Notes under the pieces: model-generated
What the model was told of the DNA's origin: nothing
What the model saw: only the letters and a program-made list of their open reading frames with translations
The model's database searches: none
Assembly: GCA_002339265.1 (NCBI GenBank)
Contig: DDKG01000116.1
Span: 1-28,450 of the forward strand
Direction: 5' to 3'
Length of the DNA: 28,450 nucleotides
Origin: Massilia sp. UBA2604
GTDB taxonomy: Bacteria; Pseudomonadota; Gammaproteobacteria; Burkholderiales; Burkholderiaceae_D
Shown: positions 7,389 to 16,859 of the stretch, piece after piece
Position numbering within the stretch: the stretch's first letter is position 1
Layout: every line of letters starts with the position of its first letter
Made by a program: the position numbers and the translations under genes

Positions 7389-9199
7389 TATTCTTGTTCC
7401 AGCAGGCGCACGTCGGCGAGTTCGAAACGGTAGTCGCCCGGTTGCGGCCCAGCACTGAATGCTAGCATGGCGACGGCGGCCGGATCGATGCCGGCGAAGG
7501 CGCTCAGCGGCATGCTGATCTCTTCCCATTCGGCCTTGGCGGTGAACGGCACCGTACGCGGCGTGCGGTCGCCCGCACCCATCACCATCACCCGGTAGGC
7601 CTTGCCGTCGCCACGCACCCTGAAGCGCAGCACCTTGGCCGCGCTCAGGTCGGCCGCCTGCATCGGCTGCGCGCCCGGCATGAAGGCCACGCTGGACCAA
7701 GCGAACGGCAATCCCGGCGCCACCGTCGCCTGCACCGCCAACGGCACCTGGCCGTCGGGCAGGGCCGGCAAGACCTCGAGCTTGACCGTCGACTTGCCGC
7801 CGGCGAATTCATCGGTGGAGGGAATCCAGCCGGCGCCGAACGGGCTGGCCAGCTTTGCCTTGCTGAACTGGCTGATGCGGCCATCGGCCGGCAGCGTCTG
7901 GCGCCTCGCGCCAGCGCTTTCCTGCGCCACCTGCGCGCGCCTTGCGTCGCGCAGCGGGTTGACGCTCCGACCATCCTTCCACACTTCGACGATGCGGCGC
8001 GTGGCCAGGATGTCGGCGGCCGGGTTGCCGTCGACCAGCAGCAGGTCGGCCTTGCAGCCCTCCGCGACACAGCCGCGCCGGCCCAGCTTGAACACGGTGG
8101 CCGGCACGCTGGTGGCCGCGGCCAGCGCCCCGGCCGGGCTCAGGCCGGCCTCGACGAGGGCGGCCATTTCGCGGTGCATGCTCAGGCCATAATGGGTGCC
8201 CGGATTGCCGGCGTCGCTCCCGGCCAGTACCGGCACGCCGTGGCGGTGCAGCGCCGCGGTCACCGCTTTCGGCAAGGTCAGCTGCTGGCGCGGGCGCGCT
8301 CCTATGCTGCCCTTGAGCATGGCGGCGCCCTCGCGATCGACCAGGGCGGCCAGGTTCGTGTCGCTCAGCAGTGCCGCGCCGGACAGGCCGGCCTCGCTTT
8401 CCAGTACCGAGAAGGTCGGGATGATGAATGCGCCCTTGCGCCTGGCAAGCTGCGCCAGGCTGTCGATGCGGGCCTGCGCCAAAGGCTCGCCGAGGAACAG
8501 ATGGACCAGGCCGTTCGCGCCCGCCTCCAGCATGGCGCGGGCATCGGCTTCGTTGCTGACGTGGACCACCGCCATCTTGCCGCGTCGGTGTGCCGCCTGG
8601 ACCAGGGCGATCGCGGTCGGCAGGTCGAGCGTATTCATGCCGCCGGCCTTGGAGCCTCCGCCGATCAGCACGATCTTGATGAAATCCGAGCCTTCGGCAA
8701 TGCGGGCATCGACGAAGGCCTGGGCCTCGTCGGGACGGGTCAGGGTCGGGATCGCCAGGCCGAACTGGGTGCCATGGCCCTTGGGCGCGGTCGCCAGGGT
8801 GCCGGCCGAAAACATGTCGGCGCGCTGCGCGTTCTGCCTCGCCGCCATGGCGCGCTTGACCTCCTGCATCAAGGGCACGGAAGTGAACATGTCGATCTGG
8901 GTCGTCACGCCGAACAGCAGCGGCACCTCAAGCTGGCGCCAGGCATGGGTATGCGCGTCGATCAGGCCCGGCAGCAGGGTACGGCCGGCGCCGCTCACGA
9001 TGCGGCTGCCGTTCGGCGCCGCGCCGCGGAAATCGGCGTCGACGATGACGCCGCCGTCGAACAGCACCGAGCGGCGTTCGTGCACGGCCTTGCCGTCGAA
9101 GACGCGCACGTCCTGGACCAGGGTGGCGGCGGCCAGCGCCAGGCTGGACAGGGTGAAGCCGGTGGCGGCGATGACGACTTTCAGGACAGGGATGGACAT
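7388..9199 (-). CDS. Exported amidohydrolase with C-terminal CIA30-like domain
   Basis: 603 residues from ATG 9199 (GAGGA ribosome site); the open frame up to 9286 would block the signal peptide. Residues 1-24 are a signal peptide. The amidohydrolase TIM barrel (about 28-440) has metal ligands His83 and His85 (DAHTHAW), candidate carboxylated Lys175 (FIKIVLIGGG), His213, His233 and catalytic Asp329 (AGSDAGNPG). This is the pattern of imidazolonepropionase or Xaa-Pro dipeptidase-like hydrolases. Residues about 455-600 form a separate beta-rich domain resembling CIA30 (VLRFRVRGDGKAYRV, WEEISMPLSAF). The substrate is unknown. It is first in a three-gene operon with a kinase and regulator. Confidence 0.9.
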   Translation of the reverse strand: MSIPVLKVVIAATGFTLSSLALAAATLVQDVRVFDGKAVHERRSVLFDGGVIVDADFRGAAPNGSRIVSGAGRTLLPGLIDAHTHAWRQLEVPLLFGVTTQIDMFTSVPLMQEVKRAMAARQNAQRADMFSAGTLATAPKGHGTQFGLAIPTLTRPDEAQAFVDARIAEGSDFIKIVLIGGGSKAGGMNTLDLPTAIALVQAAHRRGKMAVVHVSNEADARAMLEAGANGLVHLFLGEPLAQARIDSLAQLARRKGAFIIPTFSVLESEAGLSGAALLSDTNLAALVDREGAAMLKGSIGARPRQQLTLPKAVTAALHRHGVPVLAGSDAGNPGTHYGLSMHREMAALVEAGLSPAGALAAATSVPATVFKLGRRGCVAEGCKADLLLVDGNPAADILATRRIVEVWKDGRSVNPLRDARRAQVAQESAGARRQTLPADGRISQFSKAKLASPFGAGWIPSTDEFAGGKSTVKLEVLPALPDGQVPLAVQATVAPGLPFAWSSVAFMPGAQPMQAADLSAAKVLRFRVRGDGKAYRVMVMGAGDRTPRTVPFTAKAEWEEISMPLSAFAGIDPAAVAMLAFSAGPQPGDYRFELADVRLLEQE

Positions 9200-9279
9200 G
9201 GTTTCCTCACAGTTTGGTGTGTAAACCAGTATCCCGATTGCGCCGCCGGCCCGACAGAATCGCTTGCCATCAATCGGGA

Positions 9280-9293
9280 ATGACAAATGTCAT
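9280..9293. promoter_or_regulatory. Candidate operator of the amidohydrolase/kinase/regulator operon
   Basis: ATGACAAATGTCAT has perfect inverted arms ATGAC/GTCAT around AAAT. It is centred about 88 bases upstream of the amidohydrolase start, between that operon and the divergent membrane-protein gene. NarL-family regulators of DesR type commonly autoregulate through such short inverted repeats. The assignment rests on position and symmetry only. Confidence 0.45.
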
Positions 9294-9330
9294 CCGGTCG
9301 GACCGTCCGCCCGATGTGACAAGTGCTTAC

Positions 9331-9360
9331 ACACAAGGACACATTTCCAGCAACTTGTGT
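9331..9360. repeat. Inverted repeat upstream of paralogue B
   Basis: ACACAAG (9331-9337) and CTTGTGT (9354-9360) are exact inverted copies, 16 bases apart, about 105 bases before the ATG at 9466. It may be a regulatory site or a leader hairpin of the small membrane protein gene. No promoter elements could be fixed with confidence. Confidence 0.3.
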
Positions 9361-9465
9361 TTGCCGTGTGATATCTTGGCTTCACTGCCGAACCGGCAGG
9401 ACGTTTTTCAAGTACCTATCCATGACACTGAACATTATCGTCCCTTCGCAGCGCAAGGACTTGCC

Positions 9466-9864
9466 ATGATGTTCCTTCGCCTGACCAGCCTGGTCGCCGG
9501 CGTGCTGGTACTGATCGCACCGGCGTTATTGATCCGGGTCGGCGGCATGCCTCCGGATGCGGGCCGGGCCGGCGCCACGCTGGCCTGCGTGGTGCTGGCG
9601 GCGGGCGGCTTCTTCCTGGTCGGGATGGCTGGCCAGCGCCTGCGCCGCTCGACCTCGCTGCGCGCGCTGGCGGCGGTACTGCTGGGCGTGCCGACGCTGG
9701 CCAGCGCCGCCCTGCTGTGGCGCGGCGGCTCGCCATCGGTGCTGTGGCTGGCCGGCGCCGTCATCGGCCTGAGCGCGCTGCTCTACCTGACGCTTGTGTA
9801 CCGCACCGTGCCCGCCAGGACGGTGTCCAACCTGCGGCGCCGTTCTTCCACGCCCGGCTCCTGA
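9466..9864 (+). CDS. Small four-helix membrane protein, paralogue B
   Basis: 132 residues from ATG 9466, chosen because AAGGA lies 6 bases upstream and because it aligns with the start of paralogue A; the open frame to 9214 has no supporting signal. There are four hydrophobic segments (about 4-24, 33-52, 62-80, 85-105) and a short basic tail. It shares GGFFLV-x-MAG and LLYL motifs, helix spacing and order with the protein at 5209-5676. The family is unknown. The two copies bracket the amidohydrolase/kinase/regulator operon. It is divergent from that operon and convergent with ruvB, ending 13 bases from its stop. Confidence 0.78.
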   Translation: MMFLRLTSLVAGVLVLIAPALLIRVGGMPPDAGRAGATLACVVLAAGGFFLVGMAGQRLRRSTSLRALAAVLLGVPTLASAALLWRGGSPSVLWLAGAVIGLSALLYLTLVYRTVPARTVSNLRRRSSTPGS

Positions 9865-9877
9865 CACCGCTTGCCGT

Positions 9878-10945
<1,068 letters not shown>

Positions 10946-10960
10946 GGGGTGTTTCTTTGG

Positions 10961-11539
10961 TTAGCCTTTGGACAGCGCCTTCAGGGCGAACTTGATGCCG
11001 TCCGAGACGCTCGAGCCGGCCGGCATGTTCTTGATCGCGAGGAGCGCTTCCTTGTCAGAATACCCCAGCGCGGCCAGCGCGTTGAGCACGTCCACCTGCG
11101 CGTCGTCACGGGCCGCGCCGGCGACCATGCCGATGTCGGCGCCCAGCTTGCCTTTCAGCTCCAGCAGCAGGCGTTCGGCGGTCTTCTTGCCGATCCCCGG
11201 CACCTTCACCAGGCGCCCGGTTTCCTGCAGCGTGACGGCCTGGGACAGCTCGGCCACCGACATGCCGGACAGGATCGCCAGCGCCATGCGCGCACCGATG
11301 CCGGTGATCTTGATCAGCTGGCGAAACAGCGCGCGCTCGGAGGCGCTGCCAAAGCCGAACAGCAGGTGCGCATCCTCGCGCACCACCAGGTGTGTAAACA
11401 GCACGACTTTTTCGCCGGTATGCGGCAGGTTGTAGAAGGTGCTCATTGGCACGTCGACTTCATAGCCGACGCCATTGCAGTCGACCAGCACGTGCGGCGG
11501 CGCTTTTTCGAGCAGGATTCCAGAGAGGCGACCGATCAT
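10961..11539 (-). CDS. ruvA: Holliday junction branch migration complex subunit RuvA
   Basis: 192 residues, normal length. The N-terminal OB-fold domain begins [23 protein letters not shown]. Two helix-hairpin-helix motifs follow in the middle ([16 protein letters not shown], then [20 protein letters not shown]). The flexible linker leads to C-terminal domain III (about 145-192, [16 protein letters not shown]), which contacts RuvB. RuvA binds four-way junctions and loads RuvB. It sits between ruvC (15-base gap) and ruvB (15-base gap), so co-transcription is near certain. Confidence 0.98.
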   Translation of the reverse strand: MIGRLSGILLEKAPPHVLVDCNGVGYEVDVPMSTFYNLPHTGEKVVLFTHLVVREDAHLLFGFGSASERALFRQLIKITGIGARMALAILSGMSVAELSQAVTLQETGRLVKVPGIGKKTAERLLLELKGKLGADIGMVAGAARDDAQVDVLNALAALGYSDKEALLAIKNMPAGSSVSDGIKFALKALSKG

Positions 11540-11554
11540 CGGTATGGTTCCTAA

Positions 11555-12094
11555 TTAAGAGACGAGACGGCTGTTTTTCATGCGCAGCGCCTGCCCGGCG
11601 GGAGACAGACCATTCAGCAGCGACAAGGTGTCGATGCTGTGGGCGTGGCAGATGGCGACGCCGAGGGCGTCGGCGGCATCGGTGCCCGGCAGGCCCGGCA
11701 GCTTGAGCAGGCGCGCGACCATGTCCTGCACCTGCGGCTTGGCCGCCTTGCCGGTGCCGACCACGGCCTGCTTGACCTGCACCGCAGTGTACTCGGCGAC
11801 ATCGAGGTCGGCACTGACCAGCGCAGTGATCGCCGCGCCGCGGGCCTGGCCCAGCAGCAGGGTCGATTGCGGGTTCACGTTGACGAAGACTTTTTCGATG
11901 GCGGAACAGGCAGGCTGGTAAGTCGCGATGATTTCGCTGACACCGTGCAGGATGACCTTCAGGCGCGGCGGCAAAGCGCCTTCCAACCCGGTCTTGATGG
12001 TGCCCGAGGCGATATAGCGCAGCCTGGCGCCGTGTTTTTCAATGACGCCGAACCCCGTCGTGCGCAGGCCCGGGTCGATGCCGAGAATAATCAT
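11555..12094 (-). CDS. ruvC: Crossover junction endodeoxyribonuclease RuvC
   Basis: 179 residues. RNase H-like nuclease with the four acidic catalytic positions visible: Asp7 ([13 protein letters not shown]), Glu in [11 protein letters not shown], and the two aspartates in [13 protein letters not shown]. It resolves Holliday junctions by paired nicks. It heads the ruvCAB operon, with a LexA-type box 43-58 bases upstream of its ATG. In E. coli ruvC is separate from the SOS-controlled ruvAB; here all three would share control. Confidence 0.98.
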   Translation of the reverse strand: MIILGIDPGLRTTGFGVIEKHGARLRYIASGTIKTGLEGALPPRLKVILHGVSEIIATYQPACSAIEKVFVNVNPQSTLLLGQARGAAITALVSADLDVAEYTAVQVKQAVVGTGKAAKPQVQDMVARLLKLPGLPGTDAADALGVAICHAHSIDTLSLLNGLSPAGQALRMKNSRLVS

Positions 12095-12136
12095 GGTGGA
12101 ATGTTACCCCGGCTGGGGGTGTTCGTGGGAAAAATA

Positions 12137-12152
12137 CTGTGCAAAAACACAG
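12137..12152 (-). promoter_or_regulatory. LexA (SOS) box upstream of ruvCAB
   Basis: CTGTGCAAAAACACAG fits the LexA consensus CTGT-N8-ACAG exactly, with an outer TA on the left and TT on the right that also agree with the extended consensus. Read on the minus strand it overlaps a plausible -10 (TATTTT), so bound LexA would block ruvC transcription. It is the only such site I found in the window. Confidence 0.75.
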
Positions 12153-12213
12153 TTCACCACGGTTCGATCGCATCGGACCAGCAAATTTCGCCGGCCCGAT
12201 GGGTGTCACCCGA

Positions 12214-13800
12214 TCAGTGACGGAAATGACGGGTGCCGGTGTACAGCATCACCACGCCGCGCTCGTCGGCGGCATCGATCACTTCCTGGTCGCGCATCGA
12301 ACCGCCCGGGTGGATGACGCAGGTCGCGCCGGCATCGACGACGACATCCAGGCCGTCGCGGAACGGGAAGAAGGCGTCCGACGCCACGGCCGAACCGGCG
12401 AGCGACAGGCCGGCGTTCTGGGCCTTGATCGAGGCGATGCGGGCCGAGTCGATGCGGCTCATCTGGCCGGCGCCGACGCCCAGGGTCATGCCATTACCGC
12501 AGAACACGATCGCGTTCGACTTGACGAACTTGGCCACGCGCCAGGCGAACATCATGTCCTGCAGCTGCTGCTGTGTCGGCTGCTTCTTGGTGACCACGCG
12601 CAGGTCGCCCAGGCCCACGTTCTTGGCATCCGGCGACTGCACCAGCAGGCCGCCGCCGACGCGCTTGACGTCGTAGTTGTTCTGGCCGGCGCCCAGCGCG
12701 ATTTCCAGCAGGCGCACGTTCTGCTTGGCCGCCATGATCTGGCGTGCCTCGGCGGTGAACGATGGCGCGATCAGCACTTCGACGAACAGTTTCGACAGCG
12801 CTTCGGCCGCCTTGCCGTCGACTTCGACGTTGAAGGCGATGATGCCGCCGAAGGCCGAGGTCGGATCGGTCTGCAGCGCGCGCGAGTAGGCATCCAGCGC
12901 GTCGGCGCCGATCGCCACGCCACACGGGTTGGCGTGCTTGACGATCACGCAGCCGGCAGCCTGGCCCAGGCCTCCCAGCGACTTGACGCATTCCCAGGCC
13001 GCATCGGCATCGGCGATATTGTTGTACGACAGTTCCTTGCCCTGCAGCTGGGTGTAGTTGGCCAGTGCGCCATCGACAGTGACCAGGTCGCGGTAGAAGG
13101 CGGCGCCCTGGTGCGGGTTCTCGCCGTAGCGCATGTCCTGGACTTTTTCGAAGCCCATGTTCAGGGTCTGCGGGAAGCTCGAGCGTGTCGCGTGTGCGCG
13201 GTCTTCGCCCAGGCTGGTCAGGTAGTTGGTGATCGCGCCGTCGTACTGCGCGGTGTGCGCGAACACTTTCTTGGCCAGGCGGAATTTGGTTTCATAGCTG
13301 ACCGGGCCGGTGGCTTCGCCCTGGCCTTTCATTTCAGCCAGCACCACGCCGTAGTCGGCCGGGTCGACGATCACGACCACGTCGCGGTGGTTCTTGGCCG
13401 CCGAACGCAGCATGGTCGGGCCGCCGATGTCGATGTTCTCGATCGCATCTTCCAGCGAGCATTCCTGCTTGGCGACGGTCTGCTGGAACGGATACAGGTT
13501 GACCACGACCATGTCGATCTGCGGAATGCCGTGCTCTTCCAGCTTGGCGACGTGCTCGGGAAAATCGCGGCGCGCCAGGATGCCGCCGTGCACTTTCGGG
13601 TGCAGGGTCTTGACGCGGCCGTCCAGCATTTCCGGGAAACCGGTGTAGTCGGCGACTTCGGTCACCGGCACGCCATTATCCTGCAGCAGCTTGGCGGTGC
13701 CGCCGGTGGACAAGATATTGACGCCGAGTGCGGACAGCGCGCGCGCGAAATCGAGCACGCCGGTCTTGTCGGATACGGAAATGAGAGCTTGTTTGATCAT
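12214..13800 (-). CDS. purH: Bifunctional AICAR formyltransferase / IMP cyclohydrolase PurH
   Basis: 528 residues from ATG 13800; a further 20 upstream codons in frame lack family similarity. The N-terminal MGS-like IMP cyclohydrolase domain (about 1-200) starts [19 protein letters not shown] and contains STGGTAKLL and [12 protein letters not shown]. The C-terminal AICAR transformylase domain includes MRYGENPHQ and the catalytic Lys-His pair in [10 protein letters not shown]. It performs the last two steps of de novo purine synthesis, AICAR to FAICAR to IMP, in the cytoplasm. It lies 96 bases downstream of fis with two hairpins in the gap, and upstream of ruvCAB. Its ribosome site is weak. 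Confidence 0.98.
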   Translation of the reverse strand: MIKQALISVSDKTGVLDFARALSALGVNILSTGGTAKLLQDNGVPVTEVADYTGFPEMLDGRVKTLHPKVHGGILARRDFPEHVAKLEEHGIPQIDMVVVNLYPFQQTVAKQECSLEDAIENIDIGGPTMLRSAAKNHRDVVVIVDPADYGVVLAEMKGQGEATGPVSYETKFRLAKKVFAHTAQYDGAITNYLTSLGEDRAHATRSSFPQTLNMGFEKVQDMRYGENPHQGAAFYRDLVTVDGALANYTQLQGKELSYNNIADADAAWECVKSLGGLGQAAGCVIVKHANPCGVAIGADALDAYSRALQTDPTSAFGGIIAFNVEVDGKAAEALSKLFVEVLIAPSFTAEARQIMAAKQNVRLLEIALGAGQNNYDVKRVGGGLLVQSPDAKNVGLGDLRVVTKKQPTQQQLQDMMFAWRVAKFVKSNAIVFCGNGMTLGVGAGQMSRIDSARIASIKAQNAGLSLAGSAVASDAFFPFRDGLDVVVDAGATCVIHPGGSMRDQEVIDAADERGVVMLYTGTRHFRH

Positions 13801-13839
13801 GGTGTGGCCTATGGTTGAGAATTCCTGGCGGCGGGCAGG

Positions 13840-13884
13840 CGGATCGTTCGATCCGGTCATGGCCGCGTGCTAGGTGCGCGGCCA
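13840..13884 (-). other. Tandem hairpins between fis and purH
   Basis: CGGATCG-TT-CGATCCG (13840-13855) forms a 7-bp stem. TGGCCGCG (13860-13867) pairs with CGCGGCCA (13877-13884) across nine bases. Together they fill most of the fis-purH gap. Neither is followed by a T-run, so they look more like structured mRNA (processing or stability) than a terminator. Confidence 0.45.
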
Positions 13885-13896
13885 CGTGGGTCACGC

Positions 13897-14130
13897 TTAG
13901 AGCAGCCCGTGCTCCTGCAGTTTCTTGCGCAAAGTGTTCCGGTTGATGCCCAGCATCTGCGCGGCGTGCGACTGGTTGCCGTCGGCGCGCGACATGACGA
14001 CTTCGAGGATGGGCTTCTCGACGGTCAACACCATCATGTCGTAGATATTGCTCGGCTTTTGTTCGCCCAGATCGTTGAAATAGTCTTCGAGACTCTTTTG
14101 GACGACTTCCTGGATACTTTCTTTGCTCAT
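13897..14130 (-). CDS. fis: Fis family DNA-binding protein
   Basis: 77 residues, the short form typical of betaproteobacteria (E. coli Fis has 98). The C-terminal helix-turn-helix is intact: NQSHAAQMLGINRNTLRKKLQEHGLL. The N-terminal helix region SIQEVVQKSLEDYFNDL and the linker carry the dimerisation core; the mobile beta-hairpin arm is shortened. Fis bends DNA, organises the nucleoid and activates stable RNA promoters during rapid growth. It follows dusB by 92 bases, the same pairing as dusB-fis in E. coli, and precedes purH. Confidence 0.96.
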   Translation of the reverse strand: MSKESIQEVVQKSLEDYFNDLGEQKPSNIYDMMVLTVEKPILEVVMSRADGNQSHAAQMLGINRNTLRKKLQEHGLL

Positions 14131-14222
14131 GTCTTCTGCTGCTTCATCCTGGTTTAATGATTGCTGCGCTCACGCACAGCGCGTCCCCGTGTTCTTCTTA
14201 TGTGTAGTGCTTGTTCCGTGCT

Positions 14223-15248
14223 TTATGCTGCGATCGCGTCGACAACCGGATGCGAGGGGCGGTATTGTAACCGCTCGCCATGCCTGTGCTGCGATTTGAA
14301 AAAGTCATCGACCGCCGCCAGTTGCTCGGCGGTCGATTCAAGCAGGTTCATGCGCTGCCGGAATTCTTCGCCGCCCGGCAGGTCTTGCACATACCAGCCG
14401 ATGTGCTTGCGCGCGGTGCGCACGCCGACGTATTCGCCATAGAAGGCGTAATGGGCGGGCAAGTGCTCGTTCATCAGTTCGCGCACCTCGTCCACCAGCG
14501 GCGCCGGCAGGTGTTCGCCGGTGCGCAGGTAGTGGTCGATCTCACGGCAGATCCAGGGACGGCCCTGGGCCGCGCGGCCGATCATCACCGCATCGGCGCC
14601 GGTGTAGTCGAGCACAAATTTCGCCTTCTCGGGCGTCGTGATGTCGCCATTGGCCACCAGCGGAATGCTCACCGCCTGCTTCACGGCGCGGATGGTGTCG
14701 TACTCGGCGTCGCCCTTGTAGCCGTCGGCGCGGGTGCGGCCGTGCAGGGTCAGCATCTGGATGCCGGCCTGCTCGGCCAGGCGCGCGATGCGCAGGGCGT
14801 TCTTGTTTTCGCGATCCCAGCCGGTGCGGAACTTCAGGGTGACCGGCACGTCGACCGCCTCGACCACGGCGTGCAGGATGCGCTCGACCAGGTCTTCGTG
14901 CTGCAGCAAGGCCGAACCGCACCAGCTATTGCACACCTTCTTGACCGGGCAACCCATATTGATGTCGATGATCTGGGCGCCGCGCTCGACGTTGAACTTC
15001 GCGCAATCGGCGAGGTCTTTAGGATCGGCGCCGGCGATCTGCACCGCCTTCGGCTCCATCTCGCCCGCGTGGTCGATGCGGCGCGACGTCTTCTCGCTGG
15101 CCCACAGGCGCGGGTTCGACGCCGCCATTTCGGACACCGCATAGCCCGCGCCGAGCTGCTTGCACAGCTGCCGGAACGGACGGTCCGTCACTCCGGCCAT
15201 GGGGGCGACAAAGACGTTATTACGCAGGTGATATGGACCGATTTGCAC
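14223..15248 (-). CDS. dusB: tRNA-dihydrouridine synthase B
   Basis: 341 residues with a GTG start at 15248; no better ATG exists before the conserved N-terminus MQIGPYHLRNNVFVAPMAG. FMN-dependent TIM barrel with catalytic Cys100 in INMGCPVKKV, TLHGRTRADGYKG, GDITTPEKA and MIGRAAQGRPWI motifs. It reduces uridines in the D-loop of tRNA. It lies upstream of fis, the classic dusB-fis order in which dusB translation affects Fis level in enterics. The upstream 160 bases contain TAAAAT (about 35 bases before the GTG on the minus strand) as a possible -10, without a convincing -35. Confidence 0.96.
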   Translation of the reverse strand: MQIGPYHLRNNVFVAPMAGVTDRPFRQLCKQLGAGYAVSEMAASNPRLWASEKTSRRIDHAGEMEPKAVQIAGADPKDLADCAKFNVERGAQIIDINMGCPVKKVCNSWCGSALLQHEDLVERILHAVVEAVDVPVTLKFRTGWDRENKNALRIARLAEQAGIQMLTLHGRTRADGYKGDAEYDTIRAVKQAVSIPLVANGDITTPEKAKFVLDYTGADAVMIGRAAQGRPWICREIDHYLRTGEHLPAPLVDEVRELMNEHLPAHYAFYGEYVGVRTARKHIGWYVQDLPGGEEFRQRMNLLESTAEQLAAVDDFFKSQHRHGERLQYRPSHPVVDAIAA

Positions 15249-15376
15249 AGCAGAAAAACTCAGAAGTTTCTTGGGAACCTGCTATTTTACCCCAAGCGCT
15301 GCTCAAATTATCAGCAAATTTATATTCATTGTTGCGCGTGCGATATTGGCAGGCAGGTAAAACAGGCGTTGTTGCT

Positions 15377-15402
15377 CCCGTTTGATGCGCCCGTTTGATG
15401 CG
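15377..15402. repeat. Perfect 13-base tandem duplication
   Basis: CCCGTTTGATGCG occurs twice back to back (15377-15389 and 15390-15402), 8 bases beyond the stop codon of the histidine phosphatase gene. It looks like a replication-slippage duplication. No function is evident. Confidence 0.85.
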
Positions 15403-15410
15403 TACGGCGG

Positions 15411-16097
15411 TCAGGGCAGGTCGTCCAGTGCCACCTGGCGCAAGTGCGCAATCTCGCCCCAGCTGACCAGCTTCAATACGCCCTGCTCCACGACGAAACG
15501 GTTGATGCTGGCGTTGTGCACCTTGAAGTCGCGCGGCGTCTCCAGCGGCAGGCCGAGGGCGGCCCGGTAGGCGCACTCGAGCACGCCGCCATGCGCCACC
15601 AGCGCCAGGGTCTGGCCGGGATGGCGCGCCGCATGGCCCAGGATCGCCGTCGTGGTTCGCTCGAAAAAGCCGCGGAAAGTTTCGCCCTGATTGTTCCCCG
15701 GCGGAAGAACCGCATCGACGTTGCGCGCCTGCCAAGCCGCGAATTCGAGCGGGAAACGGGCGGCGATCTCGCTGTACAGCAAGCCTTCGAAGCCGCCGTA
15801 GCAGCGCTCGCGCAGTTGCGGATCGGTTTGCAGGCCTGCCGCGTCATGCTCGCGCTGGCCGCGGGCGCGCACGATCGCCTCGGCCGTCTGGCGCGCACGC
15901 GCCAGGTCGCTCGACACGACCAGGTCGATGCGTTCGCCGGCCAGCGCCGCGCCGAGCGCCGCGGCCTGCCGCTCGCCTTCGGCATTGAGTGCGATATCGA
16001 GATGGCCCTGCAGCCGGCGCTCGGCATTCCAGGCAGTTTCGCCGTGGCGGATCAGGAGGATCGTGGTCGTGCCCGCAGGCGCGTCGTTCAATGTCAT
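15411..16097 (-). CDS. Histidine phosphatase family protein (phosphoglycerate mutase-like)
   Basis: 228 residues. Catalytic RHG motif with nucleophile His18 (LLIRHGETAWN). LARARQTAEAI follows, then the acid/base glutamate region ERCYGGFEGLLYSEI, and the second histidine in LALVAHGGVLEC. This is the branch-1 histidine phosphatase superfamily, GpmB/CobC/PhoE-like. It removes phosphate from small metabolites; the substrate cannot be set from sequence. AAGGA precedes the ATG. It is the last gene of the tyrS-dtd-PEBP-phosphatase run, 49 bases after the PEBP gene. Confidence 0.93.
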   Translation of the reverse strand: MTLNDAPAGTTTILLIRHGETAWNAERRLQGHLDIALNAEGERQAAALGAALAGERIDLVVSSDLARARQTAEAIVRARGQREHDAAGLQTDPQLRERCYGGFEGLLYSEIAARFPLEFAAWQARNVDAVLPPGNNQGETFRGFFERTTTAILGHAARHPGQTLALVAHGGVLECAYRAALGLPLETPRDFKVHNASINRFVVEQGVLKLVSWGEIAHLRQVALDDLP

Positions 16098-16146
16098 GAG
16101 GTCCTTGCACCCGAACCTCGGGGCGGTGAAAAAATCAGCGAATTGA

Positions 16147-16812
16147 TTATTTTAAAATGTCGGCTGCGACGCTCGGATTGAGCGAATAGGTGCCGAAGAT
16201 GCGCGCCTCGTCGAGGATATGGCCCTGGATCGCCATGCGCGCCTCGTGGCCCGTGAAGCGACCCTCGAGCGGCAGCCGGGGAATGTCGAGCGCATACAGC
16301 GTAAACACATAATGGTGCACGCGTTCGTCGTTCCACGGCGGGCACGGACCGTCATAGCCATAGAATTCGCCCGCCATATCGGGGTCGCCCGCGAACCAGC
16401 CGGTATAGTCGTTGAGCCCGTGGCGCAGCTCGTGTTCGGTGCCGTTCTTGACGGTGAAGGCGACTTCGGGGCCCGGCTTGCCATGCGGCGTGACCATATC
16501 CGAGAACATGCCTTCGGCCAGCGACTTGAGGCAGACCGGGATGTCGGCCAGCGTCCAGTGGAAGAAATCGACGCGCGGCAAGGCCGCCGGCACGGTGCGA
16601 CCTTCCTGGTTGACGTCGCCGCCTTCGGACGGCACGTCGGGATCGTGGCAGATCAGTACCAGCGACTGGGTGCCGGCCGGCACGTCGTCCCAGGCGATGT
16701 GGGGATTGCGGTTGCTCGACAGCTTGACGTGGACGTCAGGATCGCTGACCGCGAACGCGCAGGCGGCGGGGATATCGGCCCCGTCGGTGAATGAGTCGCT
16801 CCAGATTCGCAT
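16147..16812 (-). CDS. YbhB/YbcL family PEBP-like protein
   Basis: 221 residues, no signal peptide. Phosphatidylethanolamine-binding-protein fold: the ligand-site motif LICHDPDVP (52-60 region), FFHWTLADIP, and the second conserved block YDGPCPPWNDERVHHYVFTLYALD. Bacterial YbhB/YbcL proteins are related to the Raf kinase inhibitor and bind anionic groups; their cellular role is largely unknown. It is somewhat longer than the usual 160-185 residues because of an insert around 60-80 and an extended C-terminus. GGAGG sits 5 bases upstream of the ATG. It lies between dtd and the histidine phosphatase gene. Confidence 0.93.
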   Translation of the reverse strand: MRIWSDSFTDGADIPAACAFAVSDPDVHVKLSSNRNPHIAWDDVPAGTQSLVLICHDPDVPSEGGDVNQEGRTVPAALPRVDFFHWTLADIPVCLKSLAEGMFSDMVTPHGKPGPEVAFTVKNGTEHELRHGLNDYTGWFAGDPDMAGEFYGYDGPCPPWNDERVHHYVFTLYALDIPRLPLEGRFTGHEARMAIQGHILDEARIFGTYSLNPSVAADILK

Positions 16813-16859
16813 GTGACCTCCCTGGCTATGAATTTGGACCTTGGCGCCAGGCGCAGGTT

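Noticed and set aside
12139..13818. A 559-codon open frame antisense to purH
   Set aside because: It mirrors purH, whose protein is fully conserved. The antisense frame is compositionally odd (His, Val, Gln, Arg-rich), as expected from high third-position GC.
16129..16149. A terminator after the PEBP gene
   Set aside because: A T-run exists on the minus strand, but the AATCA/TGATT stem is only five A/T-rich pairs and overlaps the stop codon.
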